From assembly GCF_024158035.1 (NCBI RefSeq), contig NZ_JAMZEK010000002.1:124001-188000 (forward strand): 64,000 nucleotides of DNA, given 5' to 3'. A program made the translations under genes and the position numbers. Below the pieces are notes generated by a model, which did not search any database, was not told where the DNA came from, and was given only the letters and a program-made list of their open reading frames with translations. Origin of the DNA: Dyella lutea (GTDB taxonomy: Bacteria > Pseudomonadota > Gammaproteobacteria > Xanthomonadales > Rhodanobacteraceae). Below, one piece after another: positions 40,617 to 49,369 of the stretch (its first letter is position 1; each line of letters starts with the position of its first letter).

Positions 40617-41482
40617 TGAAGACGCGTCTGGCTCATCGTCTCGTAGCCAGCGTGGGCATGGCGGGCGCATTTGCGTCCGCCATGCTGTTGGCTGGTCCCG
40701 CGTCGGCACAGGATTCCCGCCTCAGCCTCGCCGAGCGTGTCGCGCGGCTCGAGCAGCAGGCACAGAACCAGGACAAGGGTGGCATTGGTCTGGTCAACCA
40801 GGTGCAGGCACTGCAATCGCAGCTGCAGCAGCAGCAGGGTCAGATCGAGGAGCTGCAGCATCAGTTGCAGGTGCTCGACGACAAGAGCAAGGCACAGTAC
40901 GTAGATCTGGATTCCCGCCTCGGGCGCCTCGAGGGCGGAGCCGCCGCGGGGACCAAGGCCGCTCCGGCAGCCGCTGGTACCGCAGCGGGCGCGGCCGCGG
41001 GCGGGCCCGCTCAGGCCGCAGGCAGTGCGGCGGGTGCGTCCGGTACGGCAGCAGGTACCACGCCGGCACCGACGCCGGCCACGGCAGACGAGCAGTCTGC
41101 CTACGACACGGCCTTCAACGCGCTGCGCGGTGGCGACTATGCCGCGGCGTCGCGAGGGTTCCGCGATTTCATCCAGCAGCACCCGGACAGCGCGCTGGCG
41201 CCGAACGCCTGGTACTGGCTGGGCGAGTCCTATTACGTGACCACCAACTATTCGGTGGCCCTGGAAGCGTTCAAGCGTCTGTTGACGCAGTTTCCGCAGA
41301 GTGAAAAGGCGCCGGACGCGCTGCTCAAGGTCGGATACACCCAGTACGAGCTCAAGCAGGTCGATGCGGCCAAGGCGACCCTGCAGGACGTGCTGAAGAA
41401 GTATCCCGGCAGCAAGGCCGCCAGCCTGGCGCAGGAGCGCCTGAATCGGATCCAGCTGCAGTCCGCGCAGTCGGCGAACTGA
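40616..41482 (+). CDS. cpoB: Cell-division coordinator CpoB (YbgF)
   Basis: A 288-residue periplasmic protein: signal peptide (to PASAQ, about residue 32), a coiled-coil trimerisation segment (about 35-100, Gln/Glu/Leu-rich), a long Ala/Gly/Thr/Pro linker (about 103-155), then a TPR domain (AYDTAFNALRGGDYAAASRG, NAWYWLGESYYVTTNY). It coordinates septal wall synthesis with Tol-Pal constriction. The linker is markedly Ala-rich. Start overlaps the pal stop (TGATG). Confidence 0.93.
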   Translation: MKTRLAHRLVASVGMAGAFASAMLLAGPASAQDSRLSLAERVARLEQQAQNQDKGGIGLVNQVQALQSQLQQQQGQIEELQHQLQVLDDKSKAQYVDLDSRLGRLEGGAAAGTKAAPAAAGTAAGAAAGGPAQAAGSAAGASGTAAGTTPAPTPATADEQSAYDTAFNALRGGDYAAASRGFRDFIQQHPDSALAPNAWYWLGESYYVTTNYSVALEAFKRLLTQFPQSEKAPDALLKVGYTQYELKQVDAAKATLQDVLKKYPGSKAASLAQERLNRIQLQSAQSAN

Positions 41483-41492
41483 GGCCGACCTG

Positions 41493-42185
41493 GTGAGCGA
41501 GAGCGACACGGGCGTGGCTGCGGTCCGCCCGGCAGGGCAGTCGGGCGACCGGCTGCGCATCACCGAGATCTTCCATTCGATCCAGGGCGAGGCCGATGCG
41601 ATCGGCTGGCGCACGGTGTTCGTTCGCCTGACTGGATGCCCGCTGCGCTGCATCTGGTGCGACACCGAGTATTCGTTCCACGGCGGCGACTGGCACACAG
41701 TCGACGACATTCTGGCCGAGGTGGCCAGCTACGGCGCGTGCCATGTCTGCGTGACCGGTGGAGAGCCGCTGGCGCAGAAGCGCTGCATCCCCCTGTTGGC
41801 GCGCCTTTGCGATGCCGGATACGAGGTATCCCTTGAAACGTCGGGGGCGCTGGATATTTCGGCGGTCGATCCGCGCGTACGCAAGGTGATGGACCTGAAG
41901 GCGCCCGATTCCGGCGAGAGCGCCCGCAACCTCTGGACGAACCTCGCGTACCTGCTGTCGCACGACCAGGTGAAGATCGTCATTGCCAGTCGCGCCGACT
42001 ACGAGTGGGCACGTGGCGTGCTCGCCGAGCACGCCATCGACCGCCGCTGCATGGTGCTGTTCTCGCCGGTGCACGGTGCGGTGCAGCCGCGCGAGCTGGC
42101 CGAGTGGATCATCGCCGACCGCTTGCCGGTACGCTTCCAGCTCCAGTTGCACAAGCTGCTCTGGAACGACGCGCCGGGGCACTGA
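41493..42185 (+). CDS. queE: 7-carboxy-7-deazaguanine synthase QueE
   Basis: A 230-residue radical SAM enzyme. The cluster motif is Cys49-x3-Cys53-x2-Cys56 (CPLRCIWC), followed by a Gly-rich SAM-binding stretch (VTGGEPLAQ) and FSPVHG near the C terminus. It converts carboxy-tetrahydropterin to 7-carboxy-7-deazaguanine in queuosine synthesis. A GTG start at 41493, 10 bp after cpoB, fits the N terminus best. queC follows, so the two consecutive steps are together. Confidence 0.93.
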   Translation: MSESDTGVAAVRPAGQSGDRLRITEIFHSIQGEADAIGWRTVFVRLTGCPLRCIWCDTEYSFHGGDWHTVDDILAEVASYGACHVCVTGGEPLAQKRCIPLLARLCDAGYEVSLETSGALDISAVDPRVRKVMDLKAPDSGESARNLWTNLAYLLSHDQVKIVIASRADYEWARGVLAEHAIDRRCMVLFSPVHGAVQPRELAEWIIADRLPVRFQLQLHKLLWNDAPGH

Positions 42186-42272
42186 GCCCGGTCGTCGAAG
42201 CAACCGCGCGCCGGCCTGTGCTGCCGGTGGCGCATCCCGACCGGTGACCGGTCGATTGCAGGAAGGCAACAC

Positions 42273-42956
42273 ATGTCTGACAACGCGCTTCCCCGGGCCG
42301 TCGTGCTCGTCTCCGGTGGCATGGACTCGGCCGTCACCATCGCTATCGCGCGCGAGCAGGGTTACCAGGTGCACGCGCTCAGCGTGGCCTACGGCCAGCG
42401 GCACAGTTCCGAACTCGAGGCATCCGCGCGGGTCGCGGGGATGCTCGGTGCGGTCGAGCACAAGACCGTCCACGTCGACCTGCGCAGCATCGGCGGTTCG
42501 GCGCTGACCGCCGACATCGACGTACCGCTGGATCAGGAGAGCTCAGGGATCCCGGTGACCTACGTGCCGGCGCGCAACACCATCATGCTGTCGATCGCAC
42601 TGGGCTGGGCCGAGGTGCTCGGCAGCCGGGACATCTGGTGCGGCGTGAACGCGGTTGACTATTCCGGCTATCCCGACTGCCGCCCGGCTTTCATCGAGGC
42701 CTTCGAGAAGCTCGCCAATGTGGCGACCAAGGCCGGCGTGGAGGGGCAGGGCTTGCGCGTGCACGCGCCGTTGATGCGCATGAGCAAGGCCGACATCGCG
42801 CGGGAGGGCCAGCGGCTTGGTGTGGATTTCGCAGAAACAGTGAGTTGCTACCAGGCTGACGCGCAGGGCCGTGCCTGCGGTCATTGCGATGCCTGCCGCC
42901 TGCGCGCGCAGGGGTTTCGCGACGCCGGCATGCCGGATCCAACGCGCTACGCCTGA
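42273..42956 (+). CDS. queC: 7-cyano-7-deazaguanine synthase QueC
   Basis: A 227-residue PP-loop ATPase with SGGMDS (14-19) and a C-terminal zinc site of four cysteines (about 192-207, [18 protein letters not shown]). It converts the QueE product to preQ0 with ATP and ammonia. It lies 87 bp after queE at the end of the long tol/que run, immediately before the tRNA-Lys promoter. Confidence 0.96.
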   Translation: MSDNALPRAVVLVSGGMDSAVTIAIAREQGYQVHALSVAYGQRHSSELEASARVAGMLGAVEHKTVHVDLRSIGGSALTADIDVPLDQESSGIPVTYVPARNTIMLSIALGWAEVLGSRDIWCGVNAVDYSGYPDCRPAFIEAFEKLANVATKAGVEGQGLRVHAPLMRMSKADIAREGQRLGVDFAETVSCYQADAQGRACGHCDACRLRAQGFRDAGMPDPTRYA

Positions 42957-42966
42957 GGGGATTTGC

Positions 42967-42995
42967 TTGTGTGCCCAGCGCACACTGCTTAAAAT
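42967..42995 (+). promoter_or_regulatory. Promoter of tRNA-Lys
   Basis: TTGTGT (42967-42972) and TAAAAT (42990-42995) are separated by exactly 17 bp, placing the start point near 43002, about 30 nt before the mature tRNA. Confidence 0.55.
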
Positions 42996-43031
42996 GAGCG
43001 GCTTGCGTGCCAGCACGCGAGTCCTTCTTAG

Positions 43032-43107
43032 GGGCCGTTAGCTCAGTTGGTAGAGCAGTAGACTTTTAATCTATTGGTCCCGAGTTCGAGTCTCGGACGG
43101 CCCACCA
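43032..43107 (+). tRNA. tRNA-Lys (anticodon UUU)
   Basis: A 76-nt cloverleaf with encoded CCA: acceptor stem GGGCCGT/ACGGCCC (43032-43038 with 43097-43103), D-arm GCTC..GAGC, anticodon stem GTAGA/TCTAT with anticodon TTT at 43065-43067, T-loop TTCGAGT, discriminator A and CCA 105-107. It reads both lysine codons. Confidence 0.98.
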
Positions 43108-43115
43108 TCGACGAA

Positions 43116-43147
43116 ACGCCCGGCCATGCTGGCCGGGCGTTTTTTTA
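43116..43147 (+). terminator. Intrinsic terminator after tRNA-Lys
   Basis: An 11-bp perfect stem (43116-43126 with 43130-43140), 3-nt loop and a T-run of about seven lie 9 bp after the tRNA CCA. Confidence 0.9.
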
Positions 43148-43198
43148 TGCGGTCGTCATGGAACAATGGCCGCCCCCCGCCATGACGCCATCACTGCC

Positions 43199-43888
43199 AT
43201 GAACCCATCGCCGCATCCCATCGATCTGGTGATCTTTGACTGCGATGGCGTGCTGGTCGACAGCGAGGGCATCACCGGCCGTGTGTTCGCGGACATGCTG
43301 CGCGAGCTTGGCGCCGACGTCGACGATCACGATCTGTCCGGACGCTGCGTCGGCCGCAGTACCGCCGACTCGCTGACGATAGCCGCCGATCTGCTTGGGC
43401 GGCCGCTGCCGCCGGGCTTCGATTCACGCTACGGGGAGCGCAGTCGTGCCGCCCTGGCACAGCAGGTCACGCTGGTGGCCGGCGTGGGCTCGATGCTCGA
43501 TGCGATCGATCTGCCATGCGCCATCGCTTCCAATGGCCTGCGGGTGAAGATGGCGATTACCCTGCAGGTGACCGGCCTGTTGCCACGCTTCGATGGGCGC
43601 TGGTTCGGTATCGACGATGTCGAACATGGCAAGCCGGCGCCGGACATCTACCTGCTGGCGGCGAAGACCTTCGGTGCCAGGCCCGAGCACTGCGTGGTGG
43701 TGGAAGACTCACCTACCGGCATCGCCGCCGGACGCGCCGCCGGGATGACCGTGCTCGGCTACGCGGGCGGCCTGTCGCTGGAGCGGCTCGTCGAGGCGGG
43801 CGCGGACTATGTATTCGATGACATGGCCCACCTTCCGGCGTTGCTCGATGCACTACGCCGGATCGCGCCGGTCGCCTCGGCCGGCTGA
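43199..43888 (+). CDS. HAD-superfamily sugar-phosphatase/phosphoglucomutase-like hydrolase
   Basis: A 229-residue HAD hydrolase, subfamily IA. Motif I FDCDGVLVDSE (nucleophile Asp14, Asp16), motif II AIASNG, the GKPAPDIYLLAA segment and VVEDSPTGIAAGRAAGM are all present. It resembles YieH/YqaB-type phosphatases that act on small sugar or nucleotide phosphates; exact substrate is unknown. The ATG at 43199 places the motif normally; an in-frame ATG at 43166 would add 11 residues. A GNAT gene follows 9 bp later. Confidence 0.85.
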   Translation: MNPSPHPIDLVIFDCDGVLVDSEGITGRVFADMLRELGADVDDHDLSGRCVGRSTADSLTIAADLLGRPLPPGFDSRYGERSRAALAQQVTLVAGVGSMLDAIDLPCAIASNGLRVKMAITLQVTGLLPRFDGRWFGIDDVEHGKPAPDIYLLAAKTFGARPEHCVVVEDSPTGIAAGRAAGMTVLGYAGGLSLERLVEAGADYVFDDMAHLPALLDALRRIAPVASAG

Positions 43889-43897
43889 GGAGATGAA

Positions 43898-44461
43898 GTG
43901 ACGCCATTTCCCGCATTCATCCCGGTACCTGGCCGGGTCGTGCTTCGTCCACTGACCGATACGGATGTCGACGACCTGCTGTCGATCTTCGGCGACCCGG
44001 AGGTGGTTCGCTACTGGAGCGGGTCACCCTGGTCCGGGCGGGAAGAGGCCCGGCGGATGCTGGGCGCCGACCGCGAGGCATACGCGGCCGGCGCGGCGGT
44101 CCGTCTCGGGGTGACCCTATGCGACGAGGACCGGGTGGTCGGAACGGTATCGCTGTTCAACCGCAGCGAGCCCAACCGCCGCGCGGAAATCGGCTACGCG
44201 CTGGCACGGTCGGTGTGGGGTCGTGGCCTGATGCACGAGACACTCGTGCAGTGGCTGGGCTGGGCATTCGGCCCGCTGGGCCTGCATCGGCTGGAGGCTG
44301 ACGTCGATCCGGCGAACATGGCCTCCAGACGCAGTCTTGAGCGGCTCGGATTCCGTCAGGAGGGGCTGTTACGCGAACGCTGGATCGTCGGCGGCGCGGT
44401 AGCCGATACCGTCTTCTACGGCCTGCTGGCGCAGGAATGGCGGGCAGGTACGCAGCGCTGA
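43898..44461 (+). CDS. GNAT-family N-acetyltransferase (RimJ/RimL-like)
   Basis: A 187-residue acetyltransferase of the Acetyltransf_3 type: VVLRPLTDTDVDDLLSIFGD at the N terminus, acetyl-CoA loop around GYALARSVWGRGLMHE, and ASRRSLERLGFRQEGLLRE, the typical RimJ/L ending. It may acetylate a protein N terminus or a small amine. A GTG start with GGAG upstream is well placed 9 bp behind the HAD gene, so the two likely form an operon. It converges with the DUF2127 gene, ending 2 bp from it. Confidence 0.85.
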   Translation: MTPFPAFIPVPGRVVLRPLTDTDVDDLLSIFGDPEVVRYWSGSPWSGREEARRMLGADREAYAAGAAVRLGVTLCDEDRVVGTVSLFNRSEPNRRAEIGYALARSVWGRGLMHETLVQWLGWAFGPLGLHRLEADVDPANMASRRSLERLGFRQEGLLRERWIVGGAVADTVFYGLLAQEWRAGTQR

Positions 44462-44463
44462 AC

Positions 44464-44970
44464 TCAGCCGCGCCGTCGGTGCGGTTGCATGGCAATGCGG
44501 GCCAGGTAGATCACGATCACTACATTGCCGACGAGCACGCCGAATTTGAGCCAGCTCGCTTCGTGGAACAATTCGTACAGTTCCACCGGGATGAGCGAGC
44601 CGGTGGCGATTACCGTGAACCACTCGGCCCAATGCTTGCGCAGCCACAGTCCGATCCCCTCGATCATGAACAGCGCGGCGTAGGCCAGCGCGATCACCCC
44701 GATCGCCACGAAGCGTCCGGGGCCGAGTTGCGTGATGGCGTCGATCAGGTGTTGGCGAAGGCCACCGGTGTCGCCCATGGACAGGTGCTCGAGCCAGTCC
44801 AGCAGCTCGTCGATGGCGCGTTGCCGATGCAACTGAAAAGCGGCGGCCCCGGCCAGCATCAGGGCCAGCGCCTGCACGATCTTGTAGGTCGCGATCAGCC
44901 GCAGGCCGAAGCGGTGCTTCGACTCGGGCGTGTCGTCGTCGGTGCGGTGGGAAACGGGGAGGCGGGACAT
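44464..44970 (-). CDS. DUF2127 integral membrane protein
   Basis: A 168-residue protein with about four hydrophobic spans (TYKIVQALALMLAGAAAF, FVAIGVIALAYAALFMIEGIG, FTVIATGSLIPVELYELFHE, KFGVLVGNVVIVIYLARIAM). The pattern GIGLWLRKHWAEWFTVIATG is the DUF2127 hallmark. Function is unknown. The ATG at 44970 gives a short charged N terminus; a longer frame upstream looks non-coding. Confidence 0.75.
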   Translation of the reverse strand: MSRLPVSHRTDDDTPESKHRFGLRLIATYKIVQALALMLAGAAAFQLHRQRAIDELLDWLEHLSMGDTGGLRQHLIDAITQLGPGRFVAIGVIALAYAALFMIEGIGLWLRKHWAEWFTVIATGSLIPVELYELFHEASWLKFGVLVGNVVIVIYLARIAMQPHRRRG

Positions 44971-45052
44971 GGGGAGCGGTGGGCGGGACTCGTCATTGTC
45001 GCGGGCAGGCCGCGCAGATGCCACCTGTCGGAAGCTGCATGCCCGCCGGATG

Positions 45053-45082
45053 AAAAAAGGCCGCGCCGTCTCCGGCGCGGCC
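45053..45082 (-). terminator. Terminator after cstA-ybdD
   Basis: A 10-bp GC stem (45059-45068 with 45073-45082) is followed on the minus strand by six T residues (A-run 45053-45058 on the plus strand), about 25 bp past the ybdD stop. Confidence 0.82.
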
Positions 45083-45107
45083 GATGGGAGCGGATATCAG
45101 GCGGCGG

Positions 45108-45335
45108 TCAACAGCAACGCCCGCCAGTACCCTTGTAGCGGGCCTCCTGGCGCTCGCGGAAGAACTCCTCGTAGCTGGGGATCTTCCGCCCCGGGTGATG
45201 CTGTTTCAGATGCCGAACGTAGACGTCGTAGTCGGGCACGCCGCAGCACAGCCGTGCCGTCTGCACAGCCCATTTCCACACCGCCCGACCGGCGGTGCGC
45301 AAGGTACGGTGTGGAGCGGCATGCGTGGCGATCAT
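45108..45335 (-). CDS. YbdD/YjiX small cytoplasmic protein
   Basis: A 75-residue YbdD-family protein with the signature VPDYDVYVRHLKQHHPG and the C-terminal FFRERQEARYKGTGGRCC. The family nearly always accompanies CstA/BtsT transporters; in E. coli YbdD is reported to be needed for CstA-mediated pyruvate uptake. Its ATG overlaps the cstA stop by four bases (45332-45335), so it is translated with it. Confidence 0.9.
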   Translation of the reverse strand: MIATHAAPHRTLRTAGRAVWKWAVQTARLCCGVPDYDVYVRHLKQHHPGRKIPSYEEFFRERQEARYKGTGGRCC

Positions 45336-47410
45336 GACTGCGCCACGCTGCTCAGGGCGACATAGGGCTCCTCGTGCGCCGTCGGTCGATCCATCTGCGT
45401 CGCCCGGGCGATGGCGCGCAGCGCGAACAGCACCATCGCCACCACCAACGCCATGAACAGGCCGGTCAGCACCATGTCGACATGGTTGTTGCTGACGATG
45501 CGATGCATCTCATCGACGCTCTTGGCCGGGGCGATCAGTTTGCCGTCGGCGATGCCCTGGGCGTACTTGTTCGCCGCCGCGGTGAAGCTGATGGGGCCGG
45601 AGAGCTTCTCCCAGCCGGCGGTCAGCGTGCATACCACCAGCCAGATCGCCGGAATGCCCGGCGCCCACATGTAGCGCTGGCGCTTGAGCTTGACCACCAC
45701 CACCGTGCACAGCATCAGGGCGATCGCCGCCAGCATCTGGTTGGCGATGCCGAACAGCGGCCACAAGGTGTTGATGCCGCCCAGCGGGTCGACCGCGCCC
45801 TGGTACAGGAAGTAGCCCCACAGGGCCACGCAGATCGCAGTGGCCAGAAGGTTGCCGGTCCACGACTCGGTCTGCTGCAGCGGCTTGTGGATGAGGCCTG
45901 CGATCTCCTGGATCATGAAACGGCCGACGCGCGTGCCGGCGTCCACCGTGGTCAGGATGAACAGCGCTTCGAACAGGATCGCGTAGTGGTACCAGAAGCC
46001 CATCATGCCCTCGCCCGGAATGATCCCGTGCAGCAGTTGGGCCATGCCGACCGCCAGCGTGGGTGCACCACCGGCGCGGCTGAGGATCGAGTTCTCGCCG
46101 ATGTCCTTGGCGGTCTGGGTGAGCTGGTCGGGCGTGACCACGAAGCCCCACTGGCTGATTGTGGTGGCAGCGTGCTCGACGGTGGTGCCGATCAGTGCAC
46201 TGGGCGAGTTCATCGCGAAGTACACGCCGGGGTGCAGCGAGGCGGCGGCGACCAGCGCCATGATCGCCACGAAGGCCTCCATCAGCATGCCGCCGTAGCC
46301 GACCAACTGCGCCTGGCCCTCGTTGGCCAGCAGCTTGGGTGTGGTGCCGGAGGAGATGATCGAGTGCCAGCCCGACACGGCGCCGCAGGCGATGGTGATG
46401 AACAGGAACGGGAACAGGTTGCCGGCGAACACCGGGCCGGTGCCGTCGATGTACCGGGTTACCGCCGGCAGCTGCAGCATCGGCGCGGCGAGAAAGATCG
46501 CCAGCGCCAGCAGCGCGATGGTGCCGATCTTGAGGAAGGTCGACAGGTAATCGCGCGGCGCCAGCAGCAGCCACACCGGCAACACCGAGGCGCAGAAGCC
46601 GTAGGCAATCAGCATCCAGGCCAGGTGTTTGGCGTCAAAGTCGAACATCGGGCCCCACACCGGCGAGTCGTATACGGCCTTGCCCAGCCAGATCGAGCCG
46701 AGCAGCAGCACCAGGCCGATCAGCGATACCTCGAGGATGCGTCCCGGCCGGAACCAGCGCAGGTAGGCGCCCATCAGCAGTGCGATCGGGATCGTGCAGG
46801 CCACGGTGAACGTGCCCCACGGGCTGTGCGTAAGCGCCTTGACCACCACCAGCGCCAGCACCGCCAGCACGATCATCATCAGCACCAGCACGCCGAACAT
46901 CGCCACGATGCCGGGCAACGGCCCCAATTCGTCGCGCAGCATGTTGCCGAGCGAGCGGCCATCGCGGCGGATCGACAGGCCGAGGATCATGAAGTCCTGT
47001 ACGGCGCCAGCGAACACCACGCCGAACAGGATCCACAGCGTGCCGGGTAGGTAACCCATCTGTGCGGCCAAGACCGGTCCGACCAGCGGACCGGCGCCGG
47101 CGATCGCGGCGAAGTGATGGCCGAAGACCACCCACTTGTCAGTGGGGACGTAGTCCAGTCCGTCGTTGCGCAGCACGGCAGGTGTTGCACGGCTGGGATC
47201 GAGCTGCAGCACCCTGTTGTTGATGAAGGTGCCGTAGAAGCGATAGCCGATCACAAATACTGCGATGGCAGCGGCGACCAGCCAGATCGCGTTGATCGGC
47301 TCGCCCCGCCTGAGCGCGACGACGCCCAGGCAGAAGGCGCCGACGATGGCGATTGCCGCCCAGAGGATTTTTCCTGCGGGACTGGATGGGGATGACGCAG
47401 TGGCATTCAT
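45332..47410 (-). CDS. cstA: Carbon-starvation transporter CstA (pyruvate/peptide)
   Basis: A 692-residue inner-membrane protein with about 16-18 hydrophobic spans and CstA signatures: DYVPTDKWVVFGHHFAAIAG, GPLVGPVLAAQMGYLPGTLW and FGIANQMLAAIAL. CstA/BtsT proteins import pyruvate and, in some species, peptides, and are induced on carbon limitation. The start has GGAGGA just upstream. It forms an operon with ybdD that ends at the terminator near 45060. Confidence 0.93.
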   Translation of the reverse strand: MNATASSPSSPAGKILWAAIAIVGAFCLGVVALRRGEPINAIWLVAAAIAVFVIGYRFYGTFINNRVLQLDPSRATPAVLRNDGLDYVPTDKWVVFGHHFAAIAGAGPLVGPVLAAQMGYLPGTLWILFGVVFAGAVQDFMILGLSIRRDGRSLGNMLRDELGPLPGIVAMFGVLVLMMIVLAVLALVVVKALTHSPWGTFTVACTIPIALLMGAYLRWFRPGRILEVSLIGLVLLLGSIWLGKAVYDSPVWGPMFDFDAKHLAWMLIAYGFCASVLPVWLLLAPRDYLSTFLKIGTIALLALAIFLAAPMLQLPAVTRYIDGTGPVFAGNLFPFLFITIACGAVSGWHSIISSGTTPKLLANEGQAQLVGYGGMLMEAFVAIMALVAAASLHPGVYFAMNSPSALIGTTVEHAATTISQWGFVVTPDQLTQTAKDIGENSILSRAGGAPTLAVGMAQLLHGIIPGEGMMGFWYHYAILFEALFILTTVDAGTRVGRFMIQEIAGLIHKPLQQTESWTGNLLATAICVALWGYFLYQGAVDPLGGINTLWPLFGIANQMLAAIALMLCTVVVVKLKRQRYMWAPGIPAIWLVVCTLTAGWEKLSGPISFTAAANKYAQGIADGKLIAPAKSVDEMHRIVSNNHVDMVLTGLFMALVVAMVLFALRAIARATQMDRPTAHEEPYVALSSVAQS

Positions 47411-47578
47411 TCGGGGGTCCTCCGCTGGAGATACCCAAGGGTCCGCCGCCGGGCAGGGGTGGTCAATGCCCCGGAGCGCCCCGCTCCATTAGCCATTGGT
47501 CGAATGGTTGTCATGGCTGGCATGTGTCCCGGGGCACGGGATTACACTGCGCGCATCGACGTCAAGCGGGAGCAACCC

Positions 47579-48397
47579 ATGCGTGAAGTTTTCCGTCGCC
47601 ACGCGCGCTGCGTGGCCCTCGCTGCATGCGTCCTGGCGCCCGGTCTCGCCGCGGCCGCCGGCCATGACCAGTTCAAGGATCTGCTCGACAAGGCGAAGCA
47701 GGCGGCCAAGGAGCAGGTGAACGGCAACGCGCAGGGCGGCCATCTGCCCGGCAGCGATATCGCGGCGGGACTCAAGGAGGCCCTGGCCAAGGGCACCACC
47801 AAGGCGATCAATTCGCTGGGTCGCGAAGGCGGGTTCTCGAACAACGCCAAAGTGCGCATTCCCTTGCCGGGCAAGCTGGAACAGGCGGGCAAACTCGCCC
47901 GCGAGCTTGGCCAGGGGGCCAAGGTGGACGCTTTCGAACTCAGCCTCAATCGTGCGGCGGAGAAAGCCGTGCCGCAGGTGGCGGACATCTTCGGCAACGC
48001 GATCCGCAAGATGACCCTGCAGGACGCCCGCGGCATCCTCAGCGGCGGCGACCATGCGGCTACGGATTTTTTCCGTCGCGTGGCCGGTGACGATCTGGCC
48101 GCGCGGATCCGACCGATCGTGGCCGCGGCGACCGACAAGGTCGGCGTGACCAGGAAGTACAAGGCGTTCATGTCCGGCAGCAGTGGCGGAGCGCTGGGCA
48201 ACGCCCTGGGGTCGCTCGGCGCGCTGGGTGGCGGCCACGCCAGCAAAGAGGGCAGCTCGCTCGATCTCGATGATTACGTCACCCGCAAGACCATGGATGG
48301 CCTGTTCACGGAGATCGGCGACGAGGAGCAGTCGATCCGCCAGAACCCGGCGGCGCGCACGACCGACCTGTTGCGCAAGGTATTCGGCGGCGGCTGA
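47579..48397 (+). CDS. Secreted DUF4197 protein
   Basis: A 272-residue protein with a signal peptide (to PGLAAAAG, about residue 28). The DUF4197 body has DIAAGLKEALAKGTTKAINSLG, IPLPGKLEQAGKLARELG, FELSLNRAAEKAVP and DYVTRKTMDGLFTEIGDEE. The family is periplasmic or secreted, alpha-helical and of unknown function. A Gly/Ser-rich patch (about 200-225) interrupts the domain. GGGAG precedes the ATG at 47579. Divergent from cstA. Confidence 0.85.
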   Translation: MREVFRRHARCVALAACVLAPGLAAAAGHDQFKDLLDKAKQAAKEQVNGNAQGGHLPGSDIAAGLKEALAKGTTKAINSLGREGGFSNNAKVRIPLPGKLEQAGKLARELGQGAKVDAFELSLNRAAEKAVPQVADIFGNAIRKMTLQDARGILSGGDHAATDFFRRVAGDDLAARIRPIVAAATDKVGVTRKYKAFMSGSSGGALGNALGSLGALGGGHASKEGSSLDLDDYVTRKTMDGLFTEIGDEEQSIRQNPAARTTDLLRKVFGGG

Positions 48398-48473
48398 GTT
48401 GCCGGCGCAGCGCCCTTGAACCGGCGCTGCGCGGCCTCATCCCAACCGGATCCCCCTGGCGAAGGAGAAACGG

Positions 48474-49010
48474 ATGATCCGCGAGATCCTCAGGATGGGC
48501 GACGAGCGGTTGCTGCGCGTGGCACCGCCCGTCCCCGACGCGATGATCGGCAGCGACGAGTTGGATGCGCTGATCGCCGATATGTTCGAGACCATGCACG
48601 AGGCCGGTGGCGTCGGGCTGGCCGCGCCGCAGATCGGCGTCGACCTGCAACTGGTGATCTTCGGCTTCGATCATGCCGATCGTTACCCCGATGCGCCGGC
48701 GGTGCCACGCACGATCCTGCTCAACCCGATGATCACGCCGCTCTCGCAGGACATGGATGAGGGCTGGGAGGGGTGCCTCTCGGTGCCCGGCATGCGCGGC
48801 GTGGTCAGTCGCTACAGCCTGATCCGGTATCAGGGCATCGACCCGCAGGGAGCCCCGATCGATCGACGTGCCGAGGGTTTCCACGCACGCGTCGTGCAGC
48901 ACGAGTGCGACCACCTGATCGGTCGCCTGTATCCCTCGCGTATCACCGACTTCAGCCGCTTCGGCTTCACCGACGTGCTGTTCCCCGGGCAGGACATGGG
49001 AGACGACTGA
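48474..49010 (+). CDS. def: Peptide deformylase
   Basis: A 178-residue deformylase with its three metal motifs: [10 protein letters not shown] (46-55), EGCLS (Cys101) and HECDH (His143, Glu144, His147). It removes formyl groups from nascent proteins. It is not next to fmt, the usual partner of the main def gene, so it may be a second copy in this genome. DUF427 follows one base after its stop. Confidence 0.93.
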   Translation: MIREILRMGDERLLRVAPPVPDAMIGSDELDALIADMFETMHEAGGVGLAAPQIGVDLQLVIFGFDHADRYPDAPAVPRTILLNPMITPLSQDMDEGWEGCLSVPGMRGVVSRYSLIRYQGIDPQGAPIDRRAEGFHARVVQHECDHLIGRLYPSRITDFSRFGFTDVLFPGQDMGDD

Positions 49011-49011
49011 G

Positions 49012-49293
49012 ATGCGCGCGATCTGGCAGGACACGGTGCTCGCCGAGAGCGACGACACCATCGTGGTCGAGGGCAACCATTATTTCCCGGCAACGGCGTT
49101 GCGGCGCGAGTACCTTCGCGACAGCGACCGGCACTCGGTGTGCCCGTGGAAGGGCACCGCCAGCTATTACGACGTGGCAGTGGGCGACCGCCTGAATCCG
49201 GCGGCGGCCTGGTACTACCCGGAGCCGAAGGACGCCGCCCGCGCCATCGCCGGGCGCGTCGCCTTCTGGAAGGGTGTGCAGGTCGTCGACTGA
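49012..49293 (+). CDS. DUF427 protein
   Basis: A 93-residue single-domain DUF427 protein: AIWQDTVLAESDDTIVVEGNHYFP, HSVCPWKGTASYYDV and NPAAAWYYPEPKDAA are all family hallmarks. Its small beta-rich fold has no established function. Coupled to def (1-bp gap). Confidence 0.88.
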   Translation: MRAIWQDTVLAESDDTIVVEGNHYFPATALRREYLRDSDRHSVCPWKGTASYYDVAVGDRLNPAAAWYYPEPKDAARAIAGRVAFWKGVQVVD

Positions 49294-49369
49294 GCCGCCG
49301 CATCCGGGCACGGTGCGCCGTCGTATCGAGGCACGGGTATGCTGCCCGCTTCGTCCGCCGGGGATCACC

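Noticed and set aside
43032-43147. tRNA-Lys as an integration site for a mobile element
   Set aside because: No integrase gene nearby and no repeat of the tRNA 3' end was found in the following sequence.
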